From Pisolithus tinctorius (taxonomy: Eukaryota > Basidiomycota > Agaricomycetes > Boletales > Pisolithaceae), in NCBI GenBank assembly GCA_024663395.1, contig JANFAH010000032.1:558001-622000 (forward strand): a stretch of DNA of 64,000 nucleotides, written 5' to 3'. The notes beneath the pieces are model-generated. The model was not told the origin of the DNA and searched no databases. It saw only the letters and a list, made by a program, of their open reading frames with translations. A program made the translations under genes and the position numbers. Below are positions 12,440 through 22,901 of the stretch, in pieces; positions within the stretch are counted from its first letter, which is position 1; every line of letters starts with the position of its first letter.

Positions 12440-13942
12440 TCATATGACAAGCCTTGATGGCTCCTCGACCTGAATTCTTCTCGCAATAACCTTCGACTCG
12501 ATGTGATTCATGTGCTGTGGCGCTCTGTGTGAGTCAATGACCTCTTTGTATGCCAACCTATCTGTTTCGGGACTGCCTGTGAGTGTTTCGAGCCCTTCGA
12601 CTTCAACTCCTGTGGGCTTCAGGTGTTCTTCGAGCCTTTCGGCTTTGAATTCAAGCAGAATCTTTGACCTGAATGGGTCATTGGTTAACTGATGCATATT
12701 TCTGCTGACTGCAGGAATTCCGAGGCTGCTTCTTTCACTGCCTTGACCTCTTAGGTAGGACTCCTGTAGTGACACACCAGTAGCCATCAGAGAAGCTCGA
12801 TACAAACAAAATGAAAAACCCCTTTGTGTGTTGTAATTCACCTCGAATTCAAATGGGACTTTTGTTGTGAGTGGTTCCTCCACCAATGCTGTTCCTACTC
12901 GCTCTAGTTCTACTGCTCCCTGTAACTCAGTAGTCAGTATTCTGTTCATACTCAAGGAAAACTCTCCTGTCTCAAAACAGGTTGCTGCAGCTGCTTCGAC
13001 GAGCCTGCCAGGGCTTCGGTCTTCACTCTTTGTCTTCTCGGATGAACTCGGTGGCTGCGCGTGACTTGCTGAAACTAACTTCGGTACTTTCTCGCACTCT
13101 ATGTATCCTGATAACTCTGTAGATCCCTGTATACTGGACGTCAGCGAGTCATGTGTAGCTGTAGGCAGAAAACACTTCATAGATAGATGTTGCTTGTCTG
13201 AACTTGATTCTGGGTCACTTCGTGGCTCATAGTAGTCTCCTGTGCTTGTTCGTGCTCGCTCTGAGTGAAATCCTTTGTGTAGTAGTCGTGTTGCTGTGTA
13301 TGTTACTTGCTGCATGGGCCATGGATCGTCTGAGTGTCGCCGTCGATCGTCACGTTGCATTTTCCGAATGATTTCACGCCAGAATTCCTTGTCGAAGCCT
13401 TGTACATAGAGGTCTTCGAGCTCGTCAGCCTCGAGTTGCTTCAAAACCCGTAGAAACGTTGCTAAATCTAGAAAATAGAGTCTGTAGTTCATCAGTTCTT
13501 CCTCTGTACAAATTTCTCTTCTTGCTTGGCTGTCAACAAGGCTGTAAAGGTCATTCCTCAAGTACTGTTGATCCATTTTCCGGGACCCAGGATACAAACA
13601 CGCAATGGCCACCATGAATTCAGGCCAACTCAGCTGATCTTCGATGAATTCATACCACAAGTCTGAGACTTCGCTGCTTGCATACCAGCAGACCCATTTC
13701 GCCCATTCTTGGTCATCGAAGCAATTCTCGCACTTGCAAAGACTTCGAACCTCTTCGAAATACCTAAAAAGGTCAGATGCACACCCTGAGAACCATGGTG
13801 CATCCCTCGAATGCCTCAGTGGCATTCCCTCGAGATCTCTCGGCGCATTCTCACGGCTTCTTCGCAGAAATTCGACTATTAATTTGCCTTCGGACTTGCT
13901 TCTCGGCTCGAGGGATCTTTGACTTAGATACTTGCTCGACAT
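12440..13942 (-). CDS. Gag-like protein of the non-autonomous LTR element
   Basis: A 500-codon frame. Residues about 45-200 match the layout of mushroom Gypsy Gag proteins as I know them: APWFSGCASDLFRYFEEV, a Cys-rich CKCENC, WAKWVCWYASSEVSDLWYEF, then FMVAIACLYPGS, and LEDLYVQGFDKEFWREI near residue 185. The C-terminal half is Ser/Glu-rich and unrecognised. I see no CCHC zinc knuckle, protease or polymerase. It is the first gene after the primer-binding site, where gag is expected. The frame is undamaged, unlike most others in the window, which fits the near-identical LTRs. A second piece at 12418-12092 (GYEEWGEW) repeats a motif also seen at about 10,690 (GYDKWGEQ). Confidence 0.7.
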   Translation of the reverse strand: MSSKYLSQRSLEPRSKSEGKLIVEFLRRSRENAPRDLEGMPLRHSRDAPWFSGCASDLFRYFEEVRSLCKCENCFDDQEWAKWVCWYASSEVSDLWYEFIEDQLSWPEFMVAIACLYPGSRKMDQQYLRNDLYSLVDSQARREICTEEELMNYRLYFLDLATFLRVLKQLEADELEDLYVQGFDKEFWREIIRKMQRDDRRRHSDDPWPMQQVTYTATRLLHKGFHSERARTSTGDYYEPRSDPESSSDKQHLSMKCFLPTATHDSLTSSIQGSTELSGYIECEKVPKLVSASHAQPPSSSEKTKSEDRSPGRLVEAAAATCFETGEFSLSMNRILTTELQGAVELERVGTALVEEPLTTKVPFEFEVNYNTQRGFSFCLYRASLMATGVSLQESYLRGQGSERSSLGIPAVSRNMHQLTNDPFRSKILLEFKAERLEEHLKPTGVEVEGLETLTGSPETDRLAYKEVIDSHRAPQHMNHIESKVIARRIQVEEPSRLVI

Positions 13943-14100
13943 TTGCTGCTCGAAAAATAACTCTGAAAATTTCCCGAACTCCTGAGTGTAGACTGTAACT
14001 ATAACCGAGACTCTGAGTACTTAGCTTGTCCAACTCAACCCAGCAAAACTTCGTTCGGTGATAAAACGGTGGCTTCTTTCCCCAAAATGGACAGAACCCC

Positions 14101-14117
14101 CCTCACAGTGGGCTCCA
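14101..14117 (-). other. Putative tRNA primer-binding site
   Basis: TGGAGCCCACTGTGAGG on -, two nt from the LTR end, starts with TGG as expected for pairing to a tRNA CCA end. It fixes the minus orientation of the element. The tRNA was not identified. Confidence 0.6.
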
Positions 14118-14119
14118 GA

Positions 14120-14579
14120 TGTAGGAATAGGTAAAATAGATGTACCTATAATGGTAATAGTCAGTAATGGGCGAGTTTAGTGCTCGACCCAAAAGGGAGG
14201 TTCTCTCTGGAGAAAGAAGTGTAGTAAAAAGTAAAAAATGCGAACTAGAAAAAAGATACTTAGCTGTGCCTGTCTAATACTCTTGCCAGTCCTCCTGGCA
14301 CTTTGGGTACTCCCCAAAGTAATAAATCTAACTTCGAAAACTCACTGAAATGCAAGACTAAATCACCCTACTACTGAGGGCCTGTGACATGTACTGGTTG
14401 TTTTGGTAAACTGAACTCGTGCAAACACAGCACACACGCTTAGTCAGCGACGTGGCTGCTCATCACCAAGTCCAGGGGTACAAACACAAAAACAAAGGCA
14501 AGAAATAAAACAAGTCCTTCCACCCCTAAACTCCTGACCAAGATGGATTCTCCTAGGGAACTCGAACTCGTTCCCTACA
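14120..14579 (-). repeat. LTR (5' LTR of the minus-strand gag-only element)
   Basis: Partner of 7391-7850. Differences seen are GCGC/GTGC, ACGCG/ACACG, GATG/GACG, GACGG/GATGG, CTTG/CTCG and CATT/CGTT, all transitions at CpG. Confidence 0.9.
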
Positions 14580-14728
14580 CCGCGAGGAGCCTAGGGGTCC
14601 CTTCCTGACTTTCAGGCTCGGTCTCACTGTTATTGATGGCAGGGGCACAAGGCATGAGGGGCTCAGCACTTGTTGACTTGATATGGTTGTCACCAGGAGA
14701 AGCATTGCCTGCAACATCCTTGCAGGGC
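14580..14728 (-). pseudogene. Stranded exon piece of the Tnp2 transposase gene
   Basis: 149 bp between two insertions. On - one frame is open throughout and reads through a Ser/Glu/Pro-rich stretch (SETEPESQEGTPRLL). If the LTR element 7391-14579 is removed, its end meets GCG|GTAAGT, a splice donor whose intron (7387-7341) leads into EVASELPVSAVSACGP of the transposase trace. It is therefore best read as an exon that lies just upstream of the 7,340 exon in the undisturbed gene. Confidence 0.55.
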
Positions 14729-14959
14729 CACTTCAGTCAACCCCCCTTGGAGACCTATTAGGTCTGGAGATTTTGATATAAGTATTAACCTAATAGGTGT
14801 CATTTTGTCGGGAATTCCCAACTTTTGGGGATTCTCCACCACCATTCCTGGAGATTCTCCAGGGCAGCAATTTAATATGGTTGGAGAAAACATTTTCTCC
14901 ATAATATATATATATTATACATCAAATGAAAGGGTAGCTGGGGTCCAAATTGGACTTTC

Positions 14960-15520
14960 TCCAGGCTAAATAGACCCCCTTTCCAGGTTGATCCTGGGCT
15001 TTCCCCAGGCTAAATAGACCTGCTTTCCAGGCTGATCCTGGGCTTTCCCCAGGCTAAATAGACCTGCTTTCCAGGTTGATCCTGGGTTTTCCCCAGGCTA
15101 AATAGACCTGCTTTCCAGGCTGATCCTGGGCTTTCCCCAGGCTAAATAGACCTGCTTTCCAGGTTGATCCTGGGCTTTCCCCAGGCTAAATAGACCTGCT
15201 TTCCAGGTTGATCCTGGGCTTTCCCCAGGCTAAATAGACCTGCTTTCCAGGTGAACCTGGGCTTTCCCCAGGCTAAATAGACCTGCTTTCCAGGTGAACC
15301 TGGGATTTTCCAGGCTAAATAGACCTGCTCTCCAGGGTGAACCTGGGCTTTCCCCAGGCTAAATAGACCTACATTCTAGGCTGACCTGGGTTTCCCCAGG
15401 GTAAATAGACCTGCTTTCCAGGCAGAACATGGGCTTCCCATAGGCTAATTAGACCCCTTTCCAGGGTGAACCTGGGTTTTCCCCAGGCTAAATAGACCCA
15501 CTTTCCCAGGCCATGTCCTG
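14960..15520. repeat. Tandem array (about 13 units of 42-48 bp), left arm
   Basis: Units carry CCAGGCTAAATAGACC then TGCTTTCCAGG and TGATCCTGGGCTTTCCC. I count about 13 copies of AAATAGACC-like cores. The inverse array in the right arm (23740-24110) has about nine, so the arms differ in copy number. Confidence 0.85.
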
Positions 15521-15672
15521 GTGGAGATTCTCCATCCATCAAGAAAACAGTGGTTGTTCTAACTGTTCTAATCACAACTTATCTCAGAAAGGTAGATGTA
15601 TAAGTGGAATGGATGCCAAGGAACATATAGAGCAAGTGAATTAAGCAAGACACATATGGTTCTATAGAGCAC

Positions 15673-16391
15673 TGTCAAGTCTGAGCCTACTCCAATCAAC
15701 TCTGATGCTTAACCAGGTCTGGAGAGAGGTGTGGAAGCAAGTCTGACACAGATGAATGGAACTCTGACTAGTGGAGGATTGGCAGGGACAAAGTCAGCTG
15801 AGGCAGAAATGGAGCAGGGTGAGGGTGTCAGGTTTAGCTTGTGCACTACCCCCTTGCACAATGTCAGCCCTCATATTTCAGAGGAAGAGACCAGACAGAT
15901 GTTTGGAGATAACTCTGACAGACAGAAGATGGAGAGAGATGGAGTAGGAACTTTGGTGATATTCATACTGAAGAACAGTGGAGTACTGTACATGCTTTGA
16001 TGCTGCTATGGAGGTACAGTAACTGGAATCAGGACTGACATATGGAGACTCATAAGTTTTCAAGTAACAACTTCCTGGATGATGAATGAAGGGAAGATGG
16101 AGAACATATGACAGGTAACACAGAACAAGCCAAAAAGGAAACAGTCCAGGTGCTGGACCATGTGGTGCACATGCTGCAGAGTACCTGACTGTGCACTGTC
16201 AACAAGAAGTCTGAAAGATGGTCACATGACCTCTTGGAGGATGGTCTGCATGGTCTGATGAGAGACCAGTACAAGTCCAACAGATGGCACAGTGGAGGAG
16301 ACTTGTAAATGGTAGAGTGCAGGCAGAGTTGGTGCAGAGAGTGTGAATGAGCAGAGGAGTAGGGACTTAGAGTAAATGCATGGTTGTGACA
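15673..16391 (-). repeat. Solo LTR, family A, left arm of the palindrome
   Basis: 719 bp from TGTCAAGTC to GGTTGTGACA, flanked by AGCAC (15668-15672) and AGTAC (16392-16396), a 5-bp duplication with one C/T change. No internal region is attached. The same LTR sits at the mirrored place in the right arm. Confidence 0.85.
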
Positions 16392-16616
16392 AGTACTATG
16401 AATCAAGAGTTACAGTAATATAGTGGCATGAAGATATCAATAAGTCACTTACAGACCACATTAGGACCACAGAAAAAAAAGTGTGTCAGTAAGACAGCAT
16501 GAATTAGATGATGTCAGACAATGAGCACTAAAGTGCTGCAAATATCAAGACATCAATAGATGCAGTGTAGACTATTAGACCACTTAGAAAAAGTTTTGTT
16601 TTCCTGATGCAGCCCA

Positions 16617-16900
16617 CTGGGGATTCTCCATGTCATGCTGGAGATTCTCCATGTCACCTGGGGATTCTCCATGTCTGGCTGGGGATTCTCCATATCATGA
16701 TGGAGATTCTCCATGTCATGCTGGAGACTCTCCATGTCATGCTGGAGATTCTCCATGTCACCTGGGGATTCTCCATGTCTGGCTGGGGATTCTCCATGTC
16801 ATGTTGGAGATTCTCCATGGCCTGCTGGGGATTCTCCATGGCTGCTGGGGATTCTCCATGTCATGATGGAGATTCTCCATGGCCTGCTGGGGATTCTCCA
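16617..16900. repeat. 21-bp dyad array (about 14 units), left arm
   Basis: Units of 20-21 bp read GGGGATTCTCCATG or GGAGATTCTCCATG plus a short linker. GGAGATTCTCC is a near-perfect inverted repeat around one central base. Open frames crossing this array come from the period being divisible by three and are not credible genes. Confidence 0.9.
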
Positions 16901-17094
16901 ATCCTAATTGACATTCAGGTCCAGTGACATTTTGTGTATACACTTGTGTTTTTCTTATTATTCTGTGTTTTTCTCACGTAATTTTCCACTTTCTGATAAG
17001 ATAAGCATACTGTCATGATTGCACAATCAGGGGCTACAACTTTCATTATGACCATATCACTCCATTGTCATTCCCTGTGGTATTAAAGGTCTAT

Positions 17095-17320
17095 CACCTG
17101 ACAAGACTCACGTGATCCAGCACCCCAGGTCACAGCAAAAAGGTGTCACGTGACTTTAATCATGTGATCCGGAGCTTTGGCACACTGCAAAGGTTTGTCA
17201 CGTGACCTTAATCACGTGATCCGGGGCCTCGGCTCACCACAAAGGTCTGTTACGTGCTCTCAATGGTCACGTGGTGACACGAATCTTGGGTCACGTGATA
17301 TCACATGACTGTAGTCACTT
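17095..17320. repeat. CACGTG-rich segment, left arm
   Basis: Several TCACGTGA/TCACGTGAC octamers, some decayed to CATGTGA, separated by about 20-45 bp. CACGTG is the E-box core bound by many fungal bHLH factors; a regulatory role here is only inference. The longer inverse copy is at 21567-22010. Confidence 0.7.
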
Positions 17321-17541
17321 CGTTTTCAACACTATAAACCTCGCACGTGACTAAGCTGCCCCTGAGTGCATGCTTCCCCATATTGTGGCTGTGCTGCAAC
17401 ATTACTCATGTCACCACACATTCAATTCTCCATGTATTGGTCTGTACCTTGGTAGGTAGGCCGGTCTATAGGGTATCTACACAATGTCCAAAAATTAACC
17501 AATCAACCTTTCTAGTTAATGAGTGATAACAGGAATGAAAA

Positions 17542-17790
17542 ATGCCAGAAAACATCACACCATCTCTCCCTCACTGGGTGGATGCCATATTTAATACACT
17601 GGCTGCATTCCCCATGTTGGCCTCCACCTATGGACAGGGTTTCAGGGTGGTCCATTGGGAATTGAGTGAACAGGAAGCCAATTACACATCCCAGATGCGT
17701 GGGAAAACCCCAAACAGCGCAAATAAAATAGAGGAGATTTCAAAAACATTTCAAAAACATTTCATTGCTGACTGCCCAGTGGGGCTATGA
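17542..17790 (+). CDS. Short hypothetical ORF near the palindrome centre (left copy)
   Basis: 82 codons beginning MPENITPSLPHWVDAIFNTL. Its inverted twin is at 18079-18297 on -. Both start with ATG and share most residues, including ELSEQEANYTSQMRGKTPNS, but twin conservation is expected from the palindrome itself. I recognise no domain. It may be a remnant of a larger gene or a chance frame. Confidence 0.25.
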   Translation: MPENITPSLPHWVDAIFNTLAAFPMLASTYGQGFRVVHWELSEQEANYTSQMRGKTPNSANKIEEISKTFQKHFIADCPVGL

Positions 17791-18078
17791 CTACTAAAAT
17801 TGAGGTGTGGCATCAGGCGGCATGCCCCATCAATCTGACACCATGTGCCTTGCTGTAGCATCCCATCCAAGTGTCAGAAATGTGAATGGGCACATCTGGT
17901 GAACAGGTCTACTAGTGATTTATAGCTTTGTGGTCATTGTCACAAAGTGTACCATTGGACCATTTCGCATTTCTGACACTGTGAGGGGATGCTACAGCAA
18001 GGCACATGGTGTCAGATTGATGGGGCATACCTCCTGATGCCACACCTCAATTTTAGTAGTCATAGCCCCACTGGGCAG

Positions 18079-18297
18079 TCAGCAATGAAATGTTTTTGAA
18101 ATCTCCTCTATTTTATTTGCACTGTTTGGGGTTTTCCCACGCATCTGGGATGTGTAATTGGCTTCCTGTTCACTCAATTCCAAATGGACCGCCCTGAAAC
18201 CCTGTACATAGGTGGAGGTAGACATGGAGGATGCAGCCAATGTATTAAATATGGCAACCACCCAGTGAGGGAGACATGGTGTGATGGTTTCTGGCAT
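18079..18297 (-). CDS. Short hypothetical ORF near the palindrome centre (right copy)
   Basis: 72 codons, the mirror copy of 17542-17790 with scattered substitutions and a shorter C-terminus after EEISKTF. Function unknown. Confidence 0.25.
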   Translation of the reverse strand: MPETITPCLPHWVVAIFNTLAASSMSTSTYVQGFRAVHLELSEQEANYTSQMRGKTPNSANKIEEISKTFHC

Positions 18298-18629
18298 TTT
18301 TCATTCCTGTTATCACTCATCAACTAGAATGGTTGATTGGTTGATTTTTGGACATGGTGTAGATACGCTATAGACCGGCCAACCCGCCAAAGTACAGACC
18401 AATACATGGAGAGGTGAATGTGTGGTGACATGAGTAATGTTGCAGCACAGCCACAATATGGGGAAGCATCCACTCAGGGGCAGCTTGGTCACATGCAAGG
18501 TTTAGAGCTTGTACGGAAAGCGCAGTTCACTTGCAGTTCAGAAACTTGTCGGATTGTTCTTGTTTGATGGGTGGCGCACAGATTCGGCATAAGGTCCGGC
18601 AGTATGTCGGAGATTGAACTCCTCCAAAG

Positions 18630-20025
18630 ATGCCGCCTGATCATCCCGATGTGCGCCGAGCGCTACTGCAGCATATTTTGACTGCCCTCCAGACGCTCCT
18701 AGTCTTGTTGGCTGAACTGGTTGGCTCCAGTGTTCGCAAAGAGCCGATACCGTACCACACCTCCAAACTCTCTGGAGATATGTGGGTTCAAGAACTCCTA
18801 ACTGGTCACCCTGATCGTATTCACTGTGAACTTGGTATGTGCAAGGAGATTTTCGTTCAGCTCATAGAGGAGCTGCGGGAGATTGGTCACAGCAACTCGA
18901 AGTTTGTTACTCTGGAAGAACAGCTCGCGATTTTCCTCTACACATGTGTGACTGGCCTGACGGTCAGGCATGTTGGTGAGCGTTTTCAGCGGTCAAATGA
19001 CACAATATCTCGGTGAGTTCAATACAAAATACGTGCGACAAATCAGATATTCATATTTTTTTACAGGTACTTCAAGAAATTGCTCTTCGTATTTTCAGAC
19101 CCCCCCTTTTATATTACCTATGTCCAGTTTCCGACTGGTGAAGCCATCCATCCGAAGATCCGACGCAACCCCAAATTTTGGCCGTACTTTCGGAATGCAA
19201 TTGGTGCGATAGATGGCTGCCACATTCCTGTATCCCCCCCTTCAATTATACGTTCCAACTATCGCAACCGCAAGGGATTCCTCTCGCAAAACGGCCTGTT
19301 CATCTGCGATTTCGGTCTGAAGTTTGTTTATACGCTGACAGGGTGGGAAGGATCTGCGACGGACGCCCGTGTCTACGGTGACGCAACATCCACCGACCTC
19401 CACATCCCCAATGGAAAATATCTCCTCGCTGATGCCGGCTACCCCTCACATCGAGAGTTGCTAGTCCCCTACTGGGGCATCCGGTATCATCTTGCAGAAT
19501 GGGGCCATGCTAACACGCGGTATGTTTTTTGTCTTGCTCACCGTTTTATTTATTTATTCATTTCCTCTCAGACCAGCAAATAAGGAGGAGCTTTTCAACT
19601 TGCGGCACGCGTCGGCACGAAATGTCATAGAACGAATCTTCGGCATCCTAAAGCGTCGCTTTCGAATACTCCTTCTGGCGCCAGAATACGACATCGATAT
19701 ACAAGCACGGATCCCCGCCGCACTTTGCGCGGTTCACAATTTTATTCGTACGCATGGTGAGAGCGAGGAGGGCACAGACGATATTTCTCTCGATGAAGAT
19801 GATGAGGGCGAGCAGCAGCCAGGCCCGCGTACTAATCCCCAAGCCACGGAAGGAACGAGGAACTTAGAAGAAGACATACTCGTGCGCGGGATGCGGGACG
19901 ATATTGCGACGGCCATGTGGGCCGATTATCAACGTATTTTGGTGGAGCGAGCGCAGAGTACCGTGGACAGTGAATCAGACGCGGAATCCAACTTCTTCGA
20001 GGAAGAAGTCGCTAGTTTGTTTTAG
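18630..20025 (+). CDS. PIF/Harbinger DDE transposase, three exons, intact
   Basis: Cuts and pastes the Harbinger element. Exons are 18630-19012, 19067-19519 and 19572-20025. The two introns (54 and 52 nt) have GTGAGT..ACAG and GTATGT..TCAG ends and keep the frame, giving 429 codons. The DDE_Tnp_4-type catalytic core is seen as AIGAIDGCHIPV (Asp near residue 177), GWEGSATDARV (Asp near 227) and ARNVIERIFGILKRRF (Glu near 299); DAGYPSH is also typical. An N-terminal helical region (residues 60-128) contains VTLEEQLAIFLYTCVTG, as in related proteins. The C-terminal 100 residues are acidic. All three catalytic residues and the frame are intact, and the flanking TIRs are present. The start is the first ATG after the TIR. 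Confidence 0.92.
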
Positions 20026-20148
20026 CTACATCCATCATGTACTAGTAAAATCTAATCCGACTTTTGTTCGATGCACATGCTGGAGGGATGCCAACACATT
20101 TGATAGTTCATTTCTGTAGCTACGATACACTGACTCGTGCTACACATA

Positions 20149-21411
20149 CTACACGGTAGGGGGGGCATTGCTAGCGCCTTGGAAAAAGCTATCGTACATA
20201 TCTGCTACATACGCGCGACGGGATTGTTCATCAGGTAAAGCTATAAAAACGGCGGCAGGGTTAGATATGCCAGAAAACTGACGCGTCATAAATGCACGAT
20301 GGTGGGGAGGGATCTCGGAATCTTTGTATAGCATTTGCGTAGCCGTCTGGACCGCGATCAACGGATCCATGAAAGTCGTCGCCAGCTGGTCCCCCAAGTG
20401 CCGGATCGTGTTACCGATCGATACGACTGCGACAGTGTGAGAGCCGGAAGGTTGAGGCTGCATCTTGCTGGAAGATTGAGCGGACGTTCGGCTGCGCTTA
20501 CTACTATGAATGGACGAGACGGGAGTCGTTGGGGGATGCTGATTTCTTGAGAATAGGAGGGAAGGGGATGCCGTTTCTGTGATATCAGTAGACATCACAG
20601 TGAATGAGCGCTTTCCGCTGAACGCGGCAGTGGAGGGGGGGACGGATGGGACGGAGGTGGTACTGTCAGTAGTCGTCGTAGGGTTGGGGGGGACAGAGAC
20701 CGTAAAGTTACTATCAGTGGTCGCGGTGAGCGTGGGGTTTAACACCCCAGGACGGAAAGCATGGGAGCCGGTCACGCCACCCTGTGGAAAAATATCCTCC
20801 ATCATCGGAAGATACTGCCAGCCCTTGTTGCGGAAGGGCTTCATGGCCGCATTTCGCTGCGATGTCTCAGCGAACCGATCATAGTTATCTGTAAGATCAA
20901 ATACGTACCTTCACACCGACGAATTTTGCCCATTTCTCTGCATCAGCCGCTCCACAGATATTCGCACCGTTCTCGTTGTCCCAATGTTCGCCTGATCCGC
21001 TGCGATAAGTCATGATTGTGTTGTACGTATGTTTAAGCTACATCTAGTGTCAGCATAGCAACTTTAGAATAGAGAAGGACGTACCGATCCCCATTTAATC
21101 GACACATTCTTCGAATCCTTGATTTTACCGGACCTGTGGAGCTTGCGAATGCTCTCTGCAGCTTTCGCATAAGTCGCTTGTCGGAAGTTGCCAGCGTCAG
21201 CCCGCTCTGAGCGATTTGTGTGCAGGTAATCAACGAGGGCAGCGACCTCCTCATCGGTCCACTTGGCATGCTTGGATTCTTCCTCTATTTCCCCCGCTGT
21301 TTCCATTAGTTCAACGATATTTGATCCTAAGACGTCGAAAAGTTCGATTAGTACTCGCCGGATGTGATCGCGTCGAGTATCGGCAGAGGCGAGATAGGGA
21401 GGGAGAGACAT
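20149..21411 (-). CDS. Myb/SANT-like protein, Harbinger partner
   Basis: Second gene of the Harbinger element, on - and convergent with the transposase. In animal and plant Harbingers such a protein binds the transposon and helps import the transposase into the nucleus. Exon 1 (21411-21085) carries WTDEEVAALVDYL near residue 51 and NFRQATYAKAAESI, a trihelix/SANT pattern. An intron GTACGT..TGTAG (21084-21038) leads into exon 2 (21037-20909: TYNTIMTYRSGSG, WDNENGANI). The last part (about 20888-20149) has MKPFRNKGWQYL, then a Ser/Thr/Pro-rich linker and a helical tail. The join between exon 2 and the last part covers only about 20 nt and does not splice cleanly in frame, so there is either a small deletion or an intron border I cannot place. 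Confidence 0.8.
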
Positions 21412-21566
21412 GCTACCATCGGGAGGGAAACCAACATTTCAATCTCCGACGCTTTGGCCCGGATTTTTCCACCACCCGTCAAACAAGAACAATCCGTGAA
21501 GTTCGTAAACTACAACTGAACTGCGCTTTCCGTACAAGCTCTTATAGTGTTGAAAATGAAGTGACT

Positions 21567-22010
21567 ACAGTCACGTGATATCACGTGACCCGAGGTTCGC
21601 GTCACCGCATGACCATTGAGAGCACGTGACAGACCTTTGTGGTGAGGCAAGGCACTGGATCATGTGACTGAGCTCACGTGACAAACCTTTGCGGTGAGCC
21701 GAAGCTCCGGATCACATGATTGCAGTCACGTGACACATCTTTGCCGTGACCCGGAGCGCTGGATCATGTGACCCTTGTCACGTGAGTGACTTTCGAAAGC
21801 ACCAGATCACGTGACTAATGTCACATGACCAAGACCCCGCTGACTCCGCGGCGGGTTCTCACGTGACCCCGGGTTGCAGTGCCGATGTCACGTGACTGAG
21901 GTGTCGTCACCTCGGGGCACCTTCCGGTCACGTGACAATTATGTCATCGGTCATGTGACCAAAATCACGTGACCCTCTATCATGTGATCTGCTGTCACGT
22001 GACCTTACCG
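21567..22010. repeat. CACGTG-rich segment, right arm
   Basis: More than a dozen TCACGTGA/CACGTGAC octamers or one-step decayed CATGTGA forms in about 440 bp, spaced mostly 20-45 bp. It is longer than the left-arm copy and retains more CpG. The third copy (44160-44580) has the same layout with practically every CACGTG turned into CATGTG or CACATG. Confidence 0.8.
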
Positions 22011-22315
22011 CTACCTCTCGACACTACACTTTTCGTAGTCAGTGGTAGTCAAAAATGTGCACTACAAAAGTGAAGCATAGTCTACACTACATAACACTAA
22101 TGACAACTGCTACTTGTAATCATACTGCATTAATACCATGGGGAATGACAATGGAGTGATATGGTCATAATGAAAGTTGTAGCCCCTGATTGTGCAATCA
22201 TGACAGTATGCTTATCTTATCAGAAAGTGGAAAATTGCGTGAGAAAAACACAGAATACCAAGAAAAACACAAGTGTATACACAAAATGTCACTGGACCTG
22301 AATGTCAATTAGGAT

Positions 22316-22690
22316 TGGAGAATCCCCAGGAGCCATGGAGAATCCCCAGCAGGCCATGGAGAATCTCCAACATGACATGGAGAATTTCCAACATCATATG
22401 GAGAATCCCCAGCCAGCCATGGAGAATCTCCAACATGACTTGGAGATTCTCCATCATGACATGGAGAATCCCCAGCCAGCCATGGAGAATCTCCAACATG
22501 ACATGGAGAATCCCCAGCCAGCCATGGAGAATCCCCAGTATGCCATGGAGAATCCCCAGGGGCCATGGAGAATCTCCATCATGATATGGAGAATCCCCAG
22601 GAGCCATGGAGAATCCCCAGCACACCATGGAGATTCTCCAACATGAGATGGAGAATCCCCAGCCAGGCATGGAGAATCCCCAGTGGGCTG
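22316..22690. repeat. 21-bp dyad array (about 18 units), right arm
   Basis: Units GGAGAATCCCCAG or GGAGAATCTCCA plus linker, 20-21 bp apart, the inverse of 16617-16900. Variants include GGAGAATTTCC and GGAGATTCTCC. Confidence 0.9.
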
Positions 22691-22901
22691 CATCAGGAAA
22701 ACAAAACTTTTTCCAAGTGGTCTAATAGTCTACACTGCATCTCATGATGTCTTGATATTTGCAGCACTTTAGTGCTCATTGTCTAACATCATCTAATTCA
22801 TGCTGTCTTACTGACACACTTTTTTTTCTGTGGTCCTAATGTGGTCTGTAGGTGATATCTTCATGCCCACTATATTACTGTAACTCTTGATTCATAGTAC
22901 T

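Larger units (their letters stand above)
7391..14579 (-). mobile_element. Non-autonomous LTR retrotransposon (gag only, TR-GAG/LARD-like)
   Basis: Two 460-bp direct repeats (7391-7850 and 14120-14579) start TGTAGG and end CCTACA. They are flanked by the 4-bp duplication CCGC (7387-7390 and 14580-14583). Orientation is minus: two nt inside the LTR at 14120 lies a primer-binding-like TGGAGCCCACTGTGAGG (14117-14101 on -), and the only recognisable retroviral gene, gag, follows it on -. I see no protease, reverse transcriptase or integrase in the 6.3-kb interior, so the element would depend on another element's enzymes. The two LTRs differ at about six sites, all C/T or G/A at CpG positions, so the insertion looks recent. 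It sits within the Tnp2 transposase gene, next to an exon-intron border. Confidence 0.85.
18505..21541 (+). mobile_element. PIF/Harbinger DNA transposon, apparently complete
   Basis: A 3,037-bp element with terminal inverted repeats starting GAGCTTGTACGGAAAGCGCA at both ends and the 3-bp duplication TTA (18502-18504 and 21542-21544), as expected for PIF/Harbinger, which prefers TWA targets. It holds the usual gene pair: a DDE transposase (+) and a Myb/SANT-like protein (-), converging. The empty site can be read twice in this window, at 17335-17337 in the other palindrome arm and at 44146-44148 in the third arm copy. CpG content is high and the transposase frame is intact, so it is a recent insertion and possibly still active. 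Confidence 0.93.

Noticed and set aside
14960..15520. Possible CRISPR-like array
   Set aside because: The units repeat as a whole with no unique spacers, it is mirrored in the other arm, and the genome is clearly eukaryotic.
16553..16943. Repeat ORFs on both strands in the left-arm dyad array (also 22273-22747 and 44862-45301)
   Set aside because: Same artefact of a 21-bp period; no start context, no domain.
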